A DNA stretch of 53,218 bases from Thalassorhabdus alkalitolerans (GTDB lineage: Bacteria; Bacillota; Bacilli; Bacillales; Marinococcaceae), in NCBI RefSeq assembly GCF_042656585.1, contig NZ_JBHSPG010000003.1. The stretch is one strand, 5' to 3'. A model generated the notes under the pieces. The model saw only the letters and a list, made by a program, of their open reading frames with translations. It made no database searches and was not told the origin of the DNA. Made by a program: the position numbers and the translations under genes. Numbering within the stretch: position 1 is the first letter of the stretch; every line of letters begins with the position of its first letter. Below are positions 1-7,060 of the stretch, piece by piece.

Positions 1-53
1 CTTTATATTCTCTCTTCATCGATGTCCTGCTAAAGTAATTTTTTCATTGTTTT
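1..53. repeat. Terminal direct repeat, left copy
   Basis: Bases 1-53 are identical to 53166-53218. An exact end overlap of this kind is the usual mark of a circular molecule linearised by the assembler rather than a biological repeat. Confidence 0.93.
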
Positions 54-70
54 GTTTACACCCTCTAAGA

Positions 71-106
71 CAATAAACCCTTCTTGAATTCAAGAAGGGT
101 TTATTG
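71..106. terminator. 36-bp perfect palindrome, probable bidirectional terminator
   Basis: Every base of the 36-bp block pairs about its centre (GAATTC at 86-91). It is AT-rich at the ends with a CCCTTCTT/AAGAAGGG core, and the outer T/A runs give a U-tract on either strand. In the circle it lies between the broken secreted-protein gene (52570-53044) and the lipoprotein gene at 477-1127. Confidence 0.6.
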
Positions 107-203
107 GACCCTTTTTCTTCCATGTGTTCACGTATAATAAGGTGATGATAGCCTAATAATATAGGCACTTCTAAGAATCACCTCCTGAGTATTCTTATAA
201 ATA

Positions 204-250
204 AAGCAGCATCCTGGACCATACGTCGGTCCAGGATGCTGCTTCATTTT
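204..250 (+). terminator. Rho-independent terminator
   Basis: A 17-bp stem (204-220 with 228-244, core CATCCTGGACC) has a 7-nt loop and is followed by CATTTTTT. It would stop plus-strand transcription coming across the circle junction from 52570-53044. The stem is long enough to act in both directions. Confidence 0.75.
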
Positions 251-405
251 TTGGTTTCCCAAAAACTTTATCTTTAAAGCAACCTTTTATAGTCTCCTTC
301 AAAGATCCTGTATTTTCTTTTTCCACATCTGATTGAATCCTAGAAATTTACTAATGGCCTTTTTTCTCTAACTATAGGTCAATAATTTTGTTATGAATGT
401 TTTTA

Positions 406-450
406 TCAAGGTTATTTTTACCCAGGTTTATACCTACCTATCATCCCCAT
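406..450 (-). repeat. CCTAGG-family compound repeat, copy 1 (degenerate)
   Basis: TCAAGG at 406-411 and CCCAGG at 421-426, each followed by TT, then ACCTACC. This is a weak match to the compound repeat best seen at 2182-2216 and 5149-5192. It lies just downstream of the lipoprotein gene. Confidence 0.5.
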
Positions 451-476
451 TAGAATCCCTCCCTTAAAGAAGAACT

Positions 477-1127
477 TTATTTTGGCTTCACCGTTATTAT
501 CATACCGTCGCCCATGTTAATAAATGAGTATTCAACCGAGTCTGTTTCAGCCTTGATCCTCTTCTCCCCTTCAGAAGTATATTTATCAAACTCGGTTTCG
601 TTTGTTAAAAACGCGTCTATCTCTTCGACACTCTCGAAATGATCTTGATCCATTGCGTGCATGGTACCAGCCAAAGCCACAGGCAGTTCTCGGCTCCCTT
701 CCTGGCTATCGTTCGTCTTACCAAGAAGTGTCACTTCGATAACGTTCCCCTTTTCAGATACCTTAATCGAATGAGTCACGTACCCATTCATCTGTAGAGC
801 ATAATCTGAATGAGGAACAATGTCGTCTACGTTAAGAAGTGCCTCACTGTCAAAATACATAGAAATGAACGAATTATAATCAGAAACGAATTGCTCGTAT
901 TGTGGAGTTTCTTCCGTCTGCTCTTCGACCCCTGGCTCTACTTCCTCAGCCTCTTCAACGGCAACCACACCTTCTGTTGAATTGGTTGCGGTCTCCTCCC
1001 CTTCCATGTTCTCTGTTTCTTCGGCTTTTATTTCTTCTGTTCCCGTCTCTGCCGAATTCTCCCCGCATGCAACGAATAGTCCAACAACACTTAAAGTAAC
1101 AATTGACAACCCATATCTTTTCCTCAT
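477..1127 (-). CDS. Acidic surface lipoprotein, function unknown
   Basis: 216 residues. Basic N-terminus, hydrophobic segment 6-20, then VGLFVAC with the lipidated cysteine at residue 21, so it should be exported, lipidated and anchored on the outer face of the membrane. Residues about 25-75 are a Glu/Thr-rich low-complexity linker and the rest looks like a small folded domain (YEQFVSDYNSFI onward). A GGAGGGGG ribosome site sits directly before the ATG on the minus strand. The linker suggests a domain held away from the membrane, perhaps a binding or immunity protein. I do not recognise the family. It is monocistronic, with a degenerate repeat downstream and another repeat about 140 bp upstream. 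Confidence 0.8.
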   Translation of the reverse strand: MRKRYGLSIVTLSVVGLFVACGENSAETGTEEIKAEETENMEGEETATNSTEGVVAVEEAEEVEPGVEEQTEETPQYEQFVSDYNSFISMYFDSEALLNVDDIVPHSDYALQMNGYVTHSIKVSEKGNVIEVTLLGKTNDSQEGSRELPVALAGTMHAMDQDHFESVEEIDAFLTNETEFDKYTSEGEKRIKAETDSVEYSFINMGDGMIITVKPK

Positions 1128-1263
1128 AATGCCCCCTCCTCCGCTTTAATACCAGGAAGTTAAACGTGTTTATATAATAAAAAATACCGGAAACTCCGTC
1201 ATAGATCCTTTGAGTAACGCCACTTTGCATTTCTTCTCTCCTCATAAAGGTTCATAATTTATC

Positions 1264-1305
1264 ACCTAGGTTTTCTTTTTTACCTAGGTTTTTGCCAATC
1301 CTAAA
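1264..1305 (-). repeat. CCTAGG-family compound repeat, copy 2
   Basis: Two ACCTAGGTTTT boxes with centres 18 bp apart (1265-1270 and 1283-1288), followed by GCCAATCC. It lies upstream of the 477-1127 lipoprotein gene. Same orientation as the other copies. Confidence 0.75.
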
Positions 1306-1435
1306 GGAAAGTATCTTTTGCTTTCATTAAAAAAACCATATATGGGTTCCAGTACGTACTGAGCCGTGGGCTTCCATTTCAGAATTAAAAATTTAACATA
1401 ATGTTTACAGAGGAGCAAGGTTGTGAAATTTTATC

Positions 1436-1857
1436 ATGATCATTTTACTCAGTGTGCTGTTTTCAATTGGTAAATTAGAAAAGCGTGAAATTATTTCTAC
1501 GGTTACATCCATGATCACTGCGATAAATGAAGTAAATGCGGATGATTTTATTGGCCTTCTTAATGACTATTTTATACAGGTTACCTACGGAGCTGAAAAA
1601 AAACATTCGAAGGAATATGAAACACTTTGGACAAATACATTTGTTGGAAACCAAAGTGGTGACAATCAAATCCTACTATTCGGGTGGTCCATTATAAACT
1701 GCTTTATCAAAACAAACACACGAAACCAAAAATATGTACCGGAAAAATGATATTAGAAAGAGGCAAACAAGGATGGAAAATTCACTCGATTTCTGAAGAA
1801 GATTTATCAGGTGTTTTTAAACCACTGATTTCACCCGAGCGGAGTCATTTTCAATAG
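1436..1857 (+). pseudogene. Broken gene for a small protein (frameshift near 1675)
   Basis: The first frame reads about 80 sensible residues from 1436 (IISTVTSMITAINEVNADDF...). Near 1670-1685 the reading continues in a different frame as VHYKLLYQNKHTKPKICTGK and then MILERGKQGWKIHSISEEDL to a stop at 1855-1857. Joined across a one-base shift this gives one protein of about 140 residues whose end (QGWKIHSI) resembles the end of small exported NTF2-like proteins. The GAGGAG at about 1410 is too far from the ATG, so the N-terminus may also be damaged. No function assigned. Confidence 0.5.
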
Positions 1858-1865
1858 AAAGTAAA

Positions 1866-1886
1866 AAGGAGCCCGTAGGCTCCCTT
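1866..1886 (+). terminator. Short hairpin after the broken gene
   Basis: AAGGAGCC, loop CGTA, GGCTCCCTT. It follows the 1857 stop. Only a short T-rich tail, so a weak terminator at best. Confidence 0.35.
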
Positions 1887-2093
1887 ACTAGTGAGGGTAG
1901 GACTCTGGAGGTAACTTGCATGTACGGAATCGCCTTAAAGAGTCCCAACACCAGTGTATACAGACTTTCACTGATAAATACTAGGACCTTTTTACAGACT
2001 TACTAGCTAGTTATGATTTCTTGCTATATTGTTAAAACATTAATAATACGGTAAATGAAATGATCATTCAGCAGTGCCTGAATCTAGTTGTTC

Positions 2094-2216
2094 ACCTAGG
2101 TTCTTTTTCACCCAAGTTACGGCCTATCAGTTCACCTTAAAACCTCTCGTTTGAATCATAAGAAAACATCGGTAATACTCCACCTAGGTTTTTCTTTTTA
2201 CTCATGTTATCACCCA
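2094..2216 (-). repeat. CCTAGG-family compound repeats, copies 3 and 4
   Basis: Copy 3: CCTAGG 2095-2100 and CCCAAG 2111-2116. Copy 4: CCTAGG 2183-2188, CTCATG 2201-2206 (centres 18 bp apart), then ATCACCCACCTACTAACC. On the minus strand copy 4 reads as a ribosome site plus ATGAGTAAAAAG. It opens a 22-codon reading frame 2205-2137 beginning MSKKKNLG, almost the first residues of the MerR-type protein at 4611-5171. Confidence 0.75.
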
Positions 2217-2307
2217 CCTACTAACCTTTTAGAAGGTGAAGAGAATACGTGATCCCCTTTTGTTTCATTCCGTTAGATAAACACTTTTGCTTGATGGAAA
2301 AATCCCC

Positions 2308-2949
2308 TTACTTTACTACAAACATTTGGGTCCAGTACGTCCCGAAAGAACCACCTTCTACGTGCCCCACCCCAATATGGGTATAGTCAGGTCTTAATAT
2401 ATTATCCCGGTGACTAGGAGACTCCATCCATTCCCTTACTACTTGTTCAGGAGAGGTTTGGCCTGCAGCCAAGTTTTCACCTGCCCCTTGAAAATCAATC
2501 CCTTGAGAAGTCATCATCTCGAAAGGATCTCCATAAGTTGGGCTATAATGAGAAAAATAGTCTTGATCTCTCATGTCCACAGATTTCATTTCTGCCACGT
2601 TAGCAAGATCTCCATATGGTTCTAAAGGATCCAAACCATGCTGGGCGCGCTCTTCATTGGTCAAACGAATCACTTCTTGTACAAGGCCCTCTTCAGATTG
2701 TTCGGCTTGAGAAGGCGTACTTTGTCCGTCCCCTTGTTGAGGAAGTTGAATCACTTGATTAGCATAGATTGTATTTACATCTAGGATGTCTGGGTTAGCC
2801 TGTAGGAGTTCATCGACCGTTACATCGTGTTGTTGAGAGATGCTCCACATCGTATCTCCGGGTTCTACTGTATACGTATTTTCTTCTTGACCAAGAGCCG
2901 TAGTTGGAATAAGTAAAAATAGAGCAATCATCCAAAACACTTTTACCAT
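2308..2949 (-). CDS. Secreted LysM-CAP (SCP/PR1, YkwD-like) protein
   Basis: 213 residues. Signal peptide 1-20 (cleavage near ALG-QE), one LysM domain at about 25-70 (YTVEPGDTMWSIS ... NQVIQLP) for peptidoglycan binding, a Gln/Ser linker, and a CAP domain at about 90-213. CAP hallmarks are LTNEERAQHGLDPL, the SHYSPTYGDPFEMM helix and SPSHRDNILRPDYTHIGVG near the end. The layout is that of Bacillus YkwD-type proteins, often linked to spores or the cell envelope. Their biochemical role is unsettled. GGAGGGG lies before the ATG. Monocistronic on the minus strand, flanked by CCTAGG repeats on both sides. Confidence 0.9.
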   Translation of the reverse strand: MVKVFWMIALFLLIPTTALGQEENTYTVEPGDTMWSISQQHDVTVDELLQANPDILDVNTIYANQVIQLPQQGDGQSTPSQAEQSEEGLVQEVIRLTNEERAQHGLDPLEPYGDLANVAEMKSVDMRDQDYFSHYSPTYGDPFEMMTSQGIDFQGAGENLAAGQTSPEQVVREWMESPSHRDNILRPDYTHIGVGHVEGGSFGTYWTQMFVVK

Positions 2950-3103
2950 TTATCTACCCCTCCTTTACGGATATTTTATACCCTTTCCACCAGTTTCTAG
3001 GAACAAAGAGAGACTATTACACAGTTTTTTATAGTTTTTGTGCTTTTCCTTGCCGATTGTCCTCTCCTCACAGGGTTTCCACCATTCAACCTTTCGTGTT
3101 CTT

Positions 3104-3146
3104 ACCTAGGTTTTTCTATTTACTCAGGTTTTTACCAACCCTACTA
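3104..3146 (-). repeat. CCTAGG-family compound repeat, copy 5
   Basis: CCTAGG 3105-3110 and CTCAGG 3123-3128, centres 18 bp apart, then TTTTTACCAACCCTAC. It lies about 155 bp upstream of the LysM-CAP gene. Its minus-strand mini reading frame is closed by TAG after three codons. Confidence 0.75.
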
Positions 3147-3359
3147 GCTTTGTTAAAAACCTTAATATACTAAATCCAAGTTTTCTAACCAGCTTGGCTA
3201 CCTTAGACTTTTTATCGTTATAATTGGCTCAAAAATAACTCCTAATAAAAGGTAATAAATGTTATTATTTTACTACTGGGAAACGATTAACGATACATAG
3301 AACAAAAGAGAAGTAAATTTTATAGAATTAAATGATATGTTTACTTTAAAGGAGGAAAT

Positions 3360-3629
3360 ATGAACACTCATAACATTTCGATCCTCGTGACTTTTAAAAA
3401 AATTCCACACCATACAAAAGGGCTGGCTTACGTTGAAGAAGAGATACAATTTGGCTTAGAGGACCCACACAAAACCACCATGCGATATGGTCCCATGCTT
3501 AGTGTTGGCGTAGAACAATTTATGAAAGATCGAGAAGACATTATCCAACAGTATACGCTTGCTGCTGAAGGATATATAAACAACGTAGTTCAAAAATCAC
3601 GAAAGCACGAAACCAGGCAGATTACATAG
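3360..3629 (+). CDS. Small hypothetical protein
   Basis: 89 residues, begun by a good AAAGGAGG seven bases before the ATG. No signal peptide or membrane segment. Mixed, moderately charged sequence with a central YGPMLSVGVEQF and an amphipathic C-terminal half. The upstream 100 bases are AT-rich and can hold a promoter. Not recognised. It is the only clearly intact plus-strand gene among the minus-strand genes of the repeat region. Confidence 0.6.
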   Translation: MNTHNISILVTFKKIPHHTKGLAYVEEEIQFGLEDPHKTTMRYGPMLSVGVEQFMKDREDIIQQYTLAAEGYINNVVQKSRKHETRQIT

Positions 3630-4040
3630 TTAGGATCAAACGCCTTACTACCTAGATAGGTACAGCAGGTACCCAACCATTTTATGTCTTGTTAGCCTTA
3701 TCTTTTTAAGTTCCTCATAAAAAGCTATTTGTTTCCTTTTTAACAAATCCTCTAAGGAAGTTCTATAAAAAAGGGGATAGCAATAAAAGTTTGCTACTCT
3801 TAGTATTAATGATCATGTAATAAATCTTAAATAGATGATACTCAGTAGGGCTAAATTATTTTTCTAATGCACGGTGAGTGAAATTTTATATCAATCGCTC
3901 ATGCGGTTCATAATAACCTAGGTTTTCGTCCTTACCCATGTTAATACCTACCTTATTAACCTACATAGAATCCTTGTCCCACTTTACAGTCTAGGTCGTT
4001 GAAACAAGGGACTCCGTGTTATAGGGATAAATCAGGTATA
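3630..4040. other. Gene-poor stretch holding a repeat copy and a mini-ORF
   Basis: No full gene seen. It holds the TACCTAGATAGGTA palindrome near 3649-3662 and compound repeat copy 6. On the minus strand there is a 17-codon reading frame 3939-3886 that starts MGKDENLG behind GGTAGG. Confidence 0.5.
3916..3960 (-). repeat. CCTAGG-family compound repeat, copy 6
   Basis: CCTAGG 3917-3922 and CCCATG 3935-3940, centres 18 bp apart, then TTAATACCTACCTTATTAACC. Read on the minus strand it supplies GGTAGG, an ATG and codons MGKDENLG. Confidence 0.75.
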
Positions 4041-4065
4041 AAAACAGCCGCCTATCATGGGCGGC
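4041..4065 (-). terminator. Rho-independent terminator (minus strand)
   Basis: GCCGCC 4047-4052 pairs with GGCGGC 4060-4065. On the minus strand it is followed by TGTTTTT. It ends the broken lipoprotein gene 4501-4095. Confidence 0.8.
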
Positions 4066-4094
4066 TTCTTGATCACTCAAAAAGCTTTTATTTA

Positions 4095-4501
4095 CTACCC
4101 CTCAAGTAATGCAAAATAAAGGACCTCTTCACCTTCATTGTTTGCAATAATCGTGTAATTAAAATTACCGTTGTGTTCGTCTTTCGTAGCATAGAGCGTC
4201 GTCCCTACAGCTAAATGGGTGGAAGTAAAGGAATCAAAATCACCAGCTTCGTTCGTTCGATTCTGAATTTCTCCAATTTGTTCTCCTTTATCGTAATCTT
4301 CTATATCATAGTGGTCTAATTCTGTAGCATTTGATTATACAATCCCTTGGTATTCAAAGATATCAGCTTCAGGGTTAGAGTCTAGTATCTCTTCTGGTGT
4401 TGGATTCCCTATTTCTTCATTGGTAGAAGATTGATTGAGTTCATCATTCCCGCACCCGGTTGCCACAACATTAAAACTAAAACAGAGGAGGAAAAATACA
4501 T
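4095..4501 (-). pseudogene. Broken lipoprotein gene (frameshift plus in-frame stop)
   Basis: From the ATG at 4501 the reading frame gives MYFSSSVLVLML, a lipoprotein signal start. The lipobox itself (VVATGCGNDE) is in another frame, so a one-base slip lies near 4465-4475. After residues ADIFEYQGIV a TAA (4335-4337) interrupts the frame. The same frame then resumes as SNATELDHYDIEDYDKG through TSTHLAVGTTLYATKDEHNG to a normal stop at 4095. About 135 residues when repaired. The C-terminal half looks like a small beta-rich extracytoplasmic domain. Two independent lesions argue for a true pseudogene rather than a read error. Confidence 0.7.
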
Positions 4502-4610
4502 GAAAGGAAATACCTCTCCTTTCCCCTGTAAACATACCTCTGTGAAACATAACCTTATTGCTCACATAGACACCCACCTATTAAAACCGAATTGGTTATG
4601 CTTAATTATT

Positions 4611-5171
4611 TCATTTCCAAAACTTCCACCATTTCTTTTCTTCACTTGCAGCTGCTTCCAAACGTTTCACTTCACGAAATTCTGTTATGAACTGGTCTAA
4701 CTTCTGATGGCGTTCTTCTAGTCTTCGATCTATGTATTCTTGCTGATGGTCTAATCGCTTTAAAAGCTCTTGGTTAAAATCTTTTTGATTGTGCTGCTCT
4801 TCTCTCAACATGGACAATTCTTTCTTGATATCTTTTAAATCATCAGCCAGTATTTCATCCGTCCCTTTTTCTGGTGTCGGCTTATAAGCCTCTCCACCTG
4901 TTGCAAAGTAATGTTCAATTTGGCGAATAGAATAGTTTTGCTCCCGATGAAGCTGCTTAATTAACTTTATTTTTTCTAAAGCCTCTCGATCAAACACATT
5001 ATATCCAGAAGCATTTTTCTTAAGAGGAATGTATGGTTTTAACTCTTTCATCCAATTTCGAATGACATTAGGTGTTTCTTCAATGATATTCGAAACCTCT
5101 TTCACAGTTAGTTCAATATTATTTATGTTTTCACCCACGTTATCCTCACCTAGGTTTTCGTTTTTACTCAT
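4611..5171 (-). CDS. MerR-type DNA-binding protein with coiled coil and DUF3967-like tail
   Basis: 186 residues from the ATG at 5171 (GTG at 5183 is an alternative). Residues about 18-85 are a MerR-type winged helix (TVKEVSNIIEETPNVIRNWM ... GYNVFDREALEKIKLI). Then comes a linker and a long coiled coil, about 100-165 (KKELSMLREEQ, LLKRLDHQQEYIDRRLEERHQKL). It ends in EEKKWWKFWK, a short basic aromatic amphipathic tail typical of the DUF3967 family on Bacillus plasmids. The layout recalls RacA and TubY: an N-terminal centromere or operator binder, a coiled coil, and a membrane- or partner-binding end. The start overlaps AACCTAGGTT-family repeats, suggesting autoregulation. Role (regulator or segregation adaptor) is inference. 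Confidence 0.8.
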   Translation of the reverse strand: MSKNENLGEDNVGENINNIELTVKEVSNIIEETPNVIRNWMKELKPYIPLKKNASGYNVFDREALEKIKLIKQLHREQNYSIRQIEHYFATGGEAYKPTPEKGTDEILADDLKDIKKELSMLREEQHNQKDFNQELLKRLDHQQEYIDRRLEERHQKLDQFITEFREVKRLEAAASEEKKWWKFWK

Positions 5172-5282
5172 GTTATCACCCACCCTACTAACCTAAATAA
5201 TAACCTTAATACCTTAATAATAATAGGTTATTATTCATTTTACCAAGGTTAATATCCACCTTAAAAACCTAAGTTTTTGATG
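5133..5282 (-). repeat. CCTAGG-family compound repeats, copies 7 and 8, over the MerR-type gene start
   Basis: CCCACG 5134-5139, CCTAGG 5149-5154, CTCATG 5167-5172 (spacings 15 and 18 bp), CACCCTACTAACC to about 5192, then CCAAGG 5243-5248 and CCTAAG near 5269-5274. The first boxes are inside the first codons of the MerR-type gene and the rest cover its probable promoter. Confidence 0.75.
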
Positions 5283-5410
5283 AAGGCATAAAACATAATA
5301 TACGAATGGGTGTAAGATTAAAATTAGTTGTAAAATATAAGCTCTCTCCAACATCAAAAATATGGAATTTTACATAAGAACGAATAAACGTTATTCTATT
5401 GTGGTAATAT

Positions 5411-5426
5411 AAGAACAAACGTTCTT
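5411..5426 (+). promoter_or_regulatory. LexA (SOS) box before the 5445 gene
   Basis: AAGAAC-AAAC-GTTCTT holds the GAAC-N4-GTTC core of the Bacillus LexA site. A second imperfect palindrome, GAATAAACGTTATTC, lies at 5382-5396, and TAATAT at 5405-5410 can be the -10 element. A bound repressor would cover the start site. Confidence 0.7.
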
Positions 5427-5444
5427 GTATTGTGAGGGGTAATT

Positions 5445-5837
5445 ATGAATCATACAGAAGAGGATGCTGAGATTTTTGATTCTTTTATTTTAATTCCATA
5501 CGTGATTAAAAATTTTGAAAGGGATATGAAAATCATTGAAAAATCTCCTTTCAAATTGAAACATCCCTATACATATCTCATTGACGAAGCCATTCTGTTA
5601 GCTCGGGCTGATCTAAGAGAAGTGAAAAAGGAAATGCATCTCAAAGGCTTAAAGATGTGGCATGAACCTACTGCATCTGATGACATGTTTACTGAATTTG
5701 TTTATAAATGCAGAGGATACGAAGGTAGCATGCGTTATATGAACGCCAATATCAAAAAGAGAGTCGGGGAAATCATGCTCTCGTACCTTTCACAAGCTCA
5801 ATCAACGAAACAATATGATGGAAAACTTAGAGTGTAA
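5445..5837 (+). CDS. Small cytosolic protein resembling Bacillus YhjD
   Basis: 130 residues. No export signal. The pattern (I)YVIKNFERDMKIIEKSPFKLKHPY, EAILLARADLREVKKEMH, then EFVYKCRGYEGSMRYMNANIKKRVGEIMLSYLS matches, as I recall it, the uncharacterised B. subtilis YhjD family. Identity is from memory and not certain. GAGGGG is placed well before the ATG. A LexA-type box directly upstream suggests induction by DNA damage, which would fit plasmid mobilisation or maintenance under stress. Monocistronic, ended near the palindromes at 5846-5885. Confidence 0.7.
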   Translation: MNHTEEDAEIFDSFILIPYVIKNFERDMKIIEKSPFKLKHPYTYLIDEAILLARADLREVKKEMHLKGLKMWHEPTASDDMFTEFVYKCRGYEGSMRYMNANIKKRVGEIMLSYLSQAQSTKQYDGKLRV

Positions 5838-5845
5838 CAGCTACC

Positions 5846-5885
5846 AAGTTTTCAAACTTGAATAGGCTTTCTTTAAAGAAAGCAA
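5846..5885. repeat. Two adjacent palindromes after the SOS-box gene
   Basis: CAAGTTTTCAAACTTG (5846-5861) and GCTTTCTTTAAAGAAAGC (5868-5885). No T-run follows, so processing or pausing signals are as likely as termination. Confidence 0.45.
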
Positions 5886-5924
5886 GCAAGTTAGCCCTAC
5901 ATTTGTTCCATTGTTAGGCGTTTT

Positions 5925-6081
5925 TTCCTGTTTTGTCGGCATATGGTTTTAACTTTTCACAGATAAGGTGCTTTAAGCAAATGATCAGGCACGAGGAGTC
6001 ATTTGCTGACGCTGGGTTCTTTTTTATTCATTGTTCGACCCTCCTTTAGACAGCCACCAGAATTCTGGTGGTTGTTTTTTT
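5925..6081 (+). ncRNA. Structured RNA unit 1 of a tandem pair
   Basis: About 155 nt. It shares blocks with the next unit: TTTCCTGTTTT, GGTTTTAACT, CTTTAAGCAAA, ATTGTTCGA and a CCT-CTTTA segment. Central stem AGCAAATGA (5976-5984) with TCATTTGCT (5999-6007). It ends in the terminator hairpin CCACCAGAATTCTGGTGG and seven Ts (6052-6081). No reading frame with a ribosome site crosses it. The stems are kept by compensating changes in unit 2, which points to a functional RNA. A described plasmid RNA family (for instance the Bacillus-plasmid motif) is possible but I cannot confirm it. Confidence 0.65.
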
Positions 6082-6111
6082 GAGTTCGTAAACTTAGATT
6101 TCTAACATTTC

Positions 6112-6283
6112 ATTTAATGTTTTTCCTATTTTCCCATAACCTGGTTTCAACTCTTTGCAGAAAAGGAAAGGACCTTTAAGCAAACGGCAGGGCTTACCGT
6201 CTGCTTGGAAGACTTTTACCTTCAATTATTGTTCGGAGAACCTTCTTTAACAACCATCCGATGCATTCTGATGGTTGTTTTTT
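6112..6283 (+). ncRNA. Structured RNA unit 2 of a tandem pair
   Basis: About 170 nt, diverged from unit 1 but in the same order: TTTCCTATTTT, GGTTTCAACT, CTTTAAGCAAA, ATTGTTCGG, CTTCTTTA. The central stem is AAGCAAACGG (6178-6187) with CCGTCTGCTT (6197-6206), nine of ten pairs. Where unit 1 has T-A and A-T, this unit has C-G and G-C. Its terminator CAACCATC/GATGGTTG with seven Ts (6251-6283) likewise differs by paired changes. A role in copy-number control or as a small regulatory RNA is inference. Confidence 0.65.
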
Positions 6284-6365
6284 TAATTTACGAGAAGACT
6301 ACGAAATTTTCTTTTTTAATGAATAGGGTTTTGTCGTTCCATAAGGTGTATAGCCATAAATAAAA

Positions 6366-6460
6366 ACACTATTTAGCTTTTACACTATATAGTGTTTTTA
6401 TAATGAGTGTTACATGGTATAATATGGTTAATGCATTAACAATATATAGTGCTAACACTA
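6366..6460. promoter_or_regulatory. ACACTA/TAGTGT operator cluster before the 6525 gene
   Basis: ACACTA 6366-6371. Full palindrome ACACTATATAGTGT 6382-6395. Half-sites GAGTGT 6415-6420, TAGTGC 6447-6452 and ACACTA 6455-6460, with TATACA just after at about 6470-6475 as a possible -10. The same palindrome occurs at 35619-35632, with half-sites before parA and at 29.17 kb. Confidence 0.7.
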
Positions 6461-6524
6461 TAACAGTATATACAATAGACTGGCTTTATCATAAAGGTTA
6501 CGCTCATTAAAGGAGGAATTATTA

Positions 6525-6701
6525 ATGAAGAACATTCATGGCATTCCACACCACTTTAATAATGAAGACGTAAAACGCATGGTAGAGGAAGGTTTTTTCA
6601 CGTTGGAAGATGCAGAACCATTTACAAAGGAAGACATAGAGGAATTAAAAGCTGCTGGAACCCATGTGTTTGTTTTATTCGAAACACCGACTCTAATATA
6701 A
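6525..6701 (+). CDS. Small acidic protein, operator-controlled
   Basis: 58 residues, beginning MKNIHGIPHHFNNEDVKRMV and ending VLFETPTLI. A strong AAAGGAGG lies eight bases before the ATG. Composition is acidic and soluble with a helix-rich middle (EGFFTLEDAEPFTKEDIEELKAAG). No family recognised. It could be a small partner or antirestriction-type protein. It sits behind the ACACTA/TAGTGT operator cluster and in front of the replication-control region, so it probably belongs to the plasmid's maintenance circuit. Good ribosome site and coding-like composition support a real gene. Confidence 0.65.
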   Translation: MKNIHGIPHHFNNEDVKRMVEEGFFTLEDAEPFTKEDIEELKAAGTHVFVLFETPTLI

Positions 6702-6781
6702 AATCTAAAAATTAACAAAATGAGTAAGTGATATTCCTATCAGTATGCTAAAATAAAAGACAACTAAAAAAGAAAAATCCC

Positions 6782-6824
6782 TGTTACGTGTCCTAAAGGT
6801 TTGGCGGCCTAGACACATAACAGA
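6782..6824. other. Stem-loop in the putative rep control region
   Basis: CTGTTA-c-GTGTC (6782-6793) pairs with GACAC-a-TAACAG (about 6813-6824) around a loop of about 19 nt. Preceded by A-rich DNA, so on the minus strand it could end an antisense transcript. It lies about 120 bp before the leader peptide. Confidence 0.5.
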
Positions 6825-6946
6825 GATTCCTCGGAAGAAGCTAAGCTTTAAAGCTTAAAGCTTGTTTGTGGTGTAAGTATACCACTTTCTCTTTCTTTTT
6901 AAAAGTCTATTTGGCTTGCAAAAAAGGAAAAAGAGAGGGGGATTCT

Positions 6947-7015
6947 TTGCCACGCTATTTGAACAGTGTAACGTGGAATATCGTTGAAGGTATTGTTATG
7001 ACTTACACTTGCTAG
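6947..7015 (+). CDS. Leader peptide of the putative replication gene
   Basis: 22 codons, TTG start, MPRYLNSVTWNIVEGIVMTYTC, behind a strong GAGAGGGGG ribosome site. Its TAG stop (7013-7015) falls on the first bases of the hairpin that hides the ribosome site of the next gene. Ribosomes reaching the stop would open or shift the hairpin. This arrangement is known from translational coupling in plasmid rep control. The peptide sequence itself is probably unimportant. Confidence 0.55.
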   Translation: MPRYLNSVTWNIVEGIVMTYTC

Positions 7016-7057
7016 CTCCTTTCGGGAATCTCGCGTGGGATTCGGAAGGAGCTTTTT
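7014..7057 (+). promoter_or_regulatory. Attenuator and RBS-masking hairpin before the putative rep gene
   Basis: AGCTCCTT (7014-7021) pairs with AAGGAGCT (7046-7053) and GAATC (7026-7030) with GATTC (7039-7043), loop TCGCGTGG. The 3' arm contains the AAGGAG ribosome site, and the stem is followed by five Ts, so it can act as terminator or translation block. Confidence 0.75.
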
Positions 7058-7060
7058 GCT

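Noticed and set aside
902..1099. Leu/Pro-rich plus-strand frame over the lipoprotein gene
   Set aside because: Antisense shadow of the acidic linker. No ribosome site.
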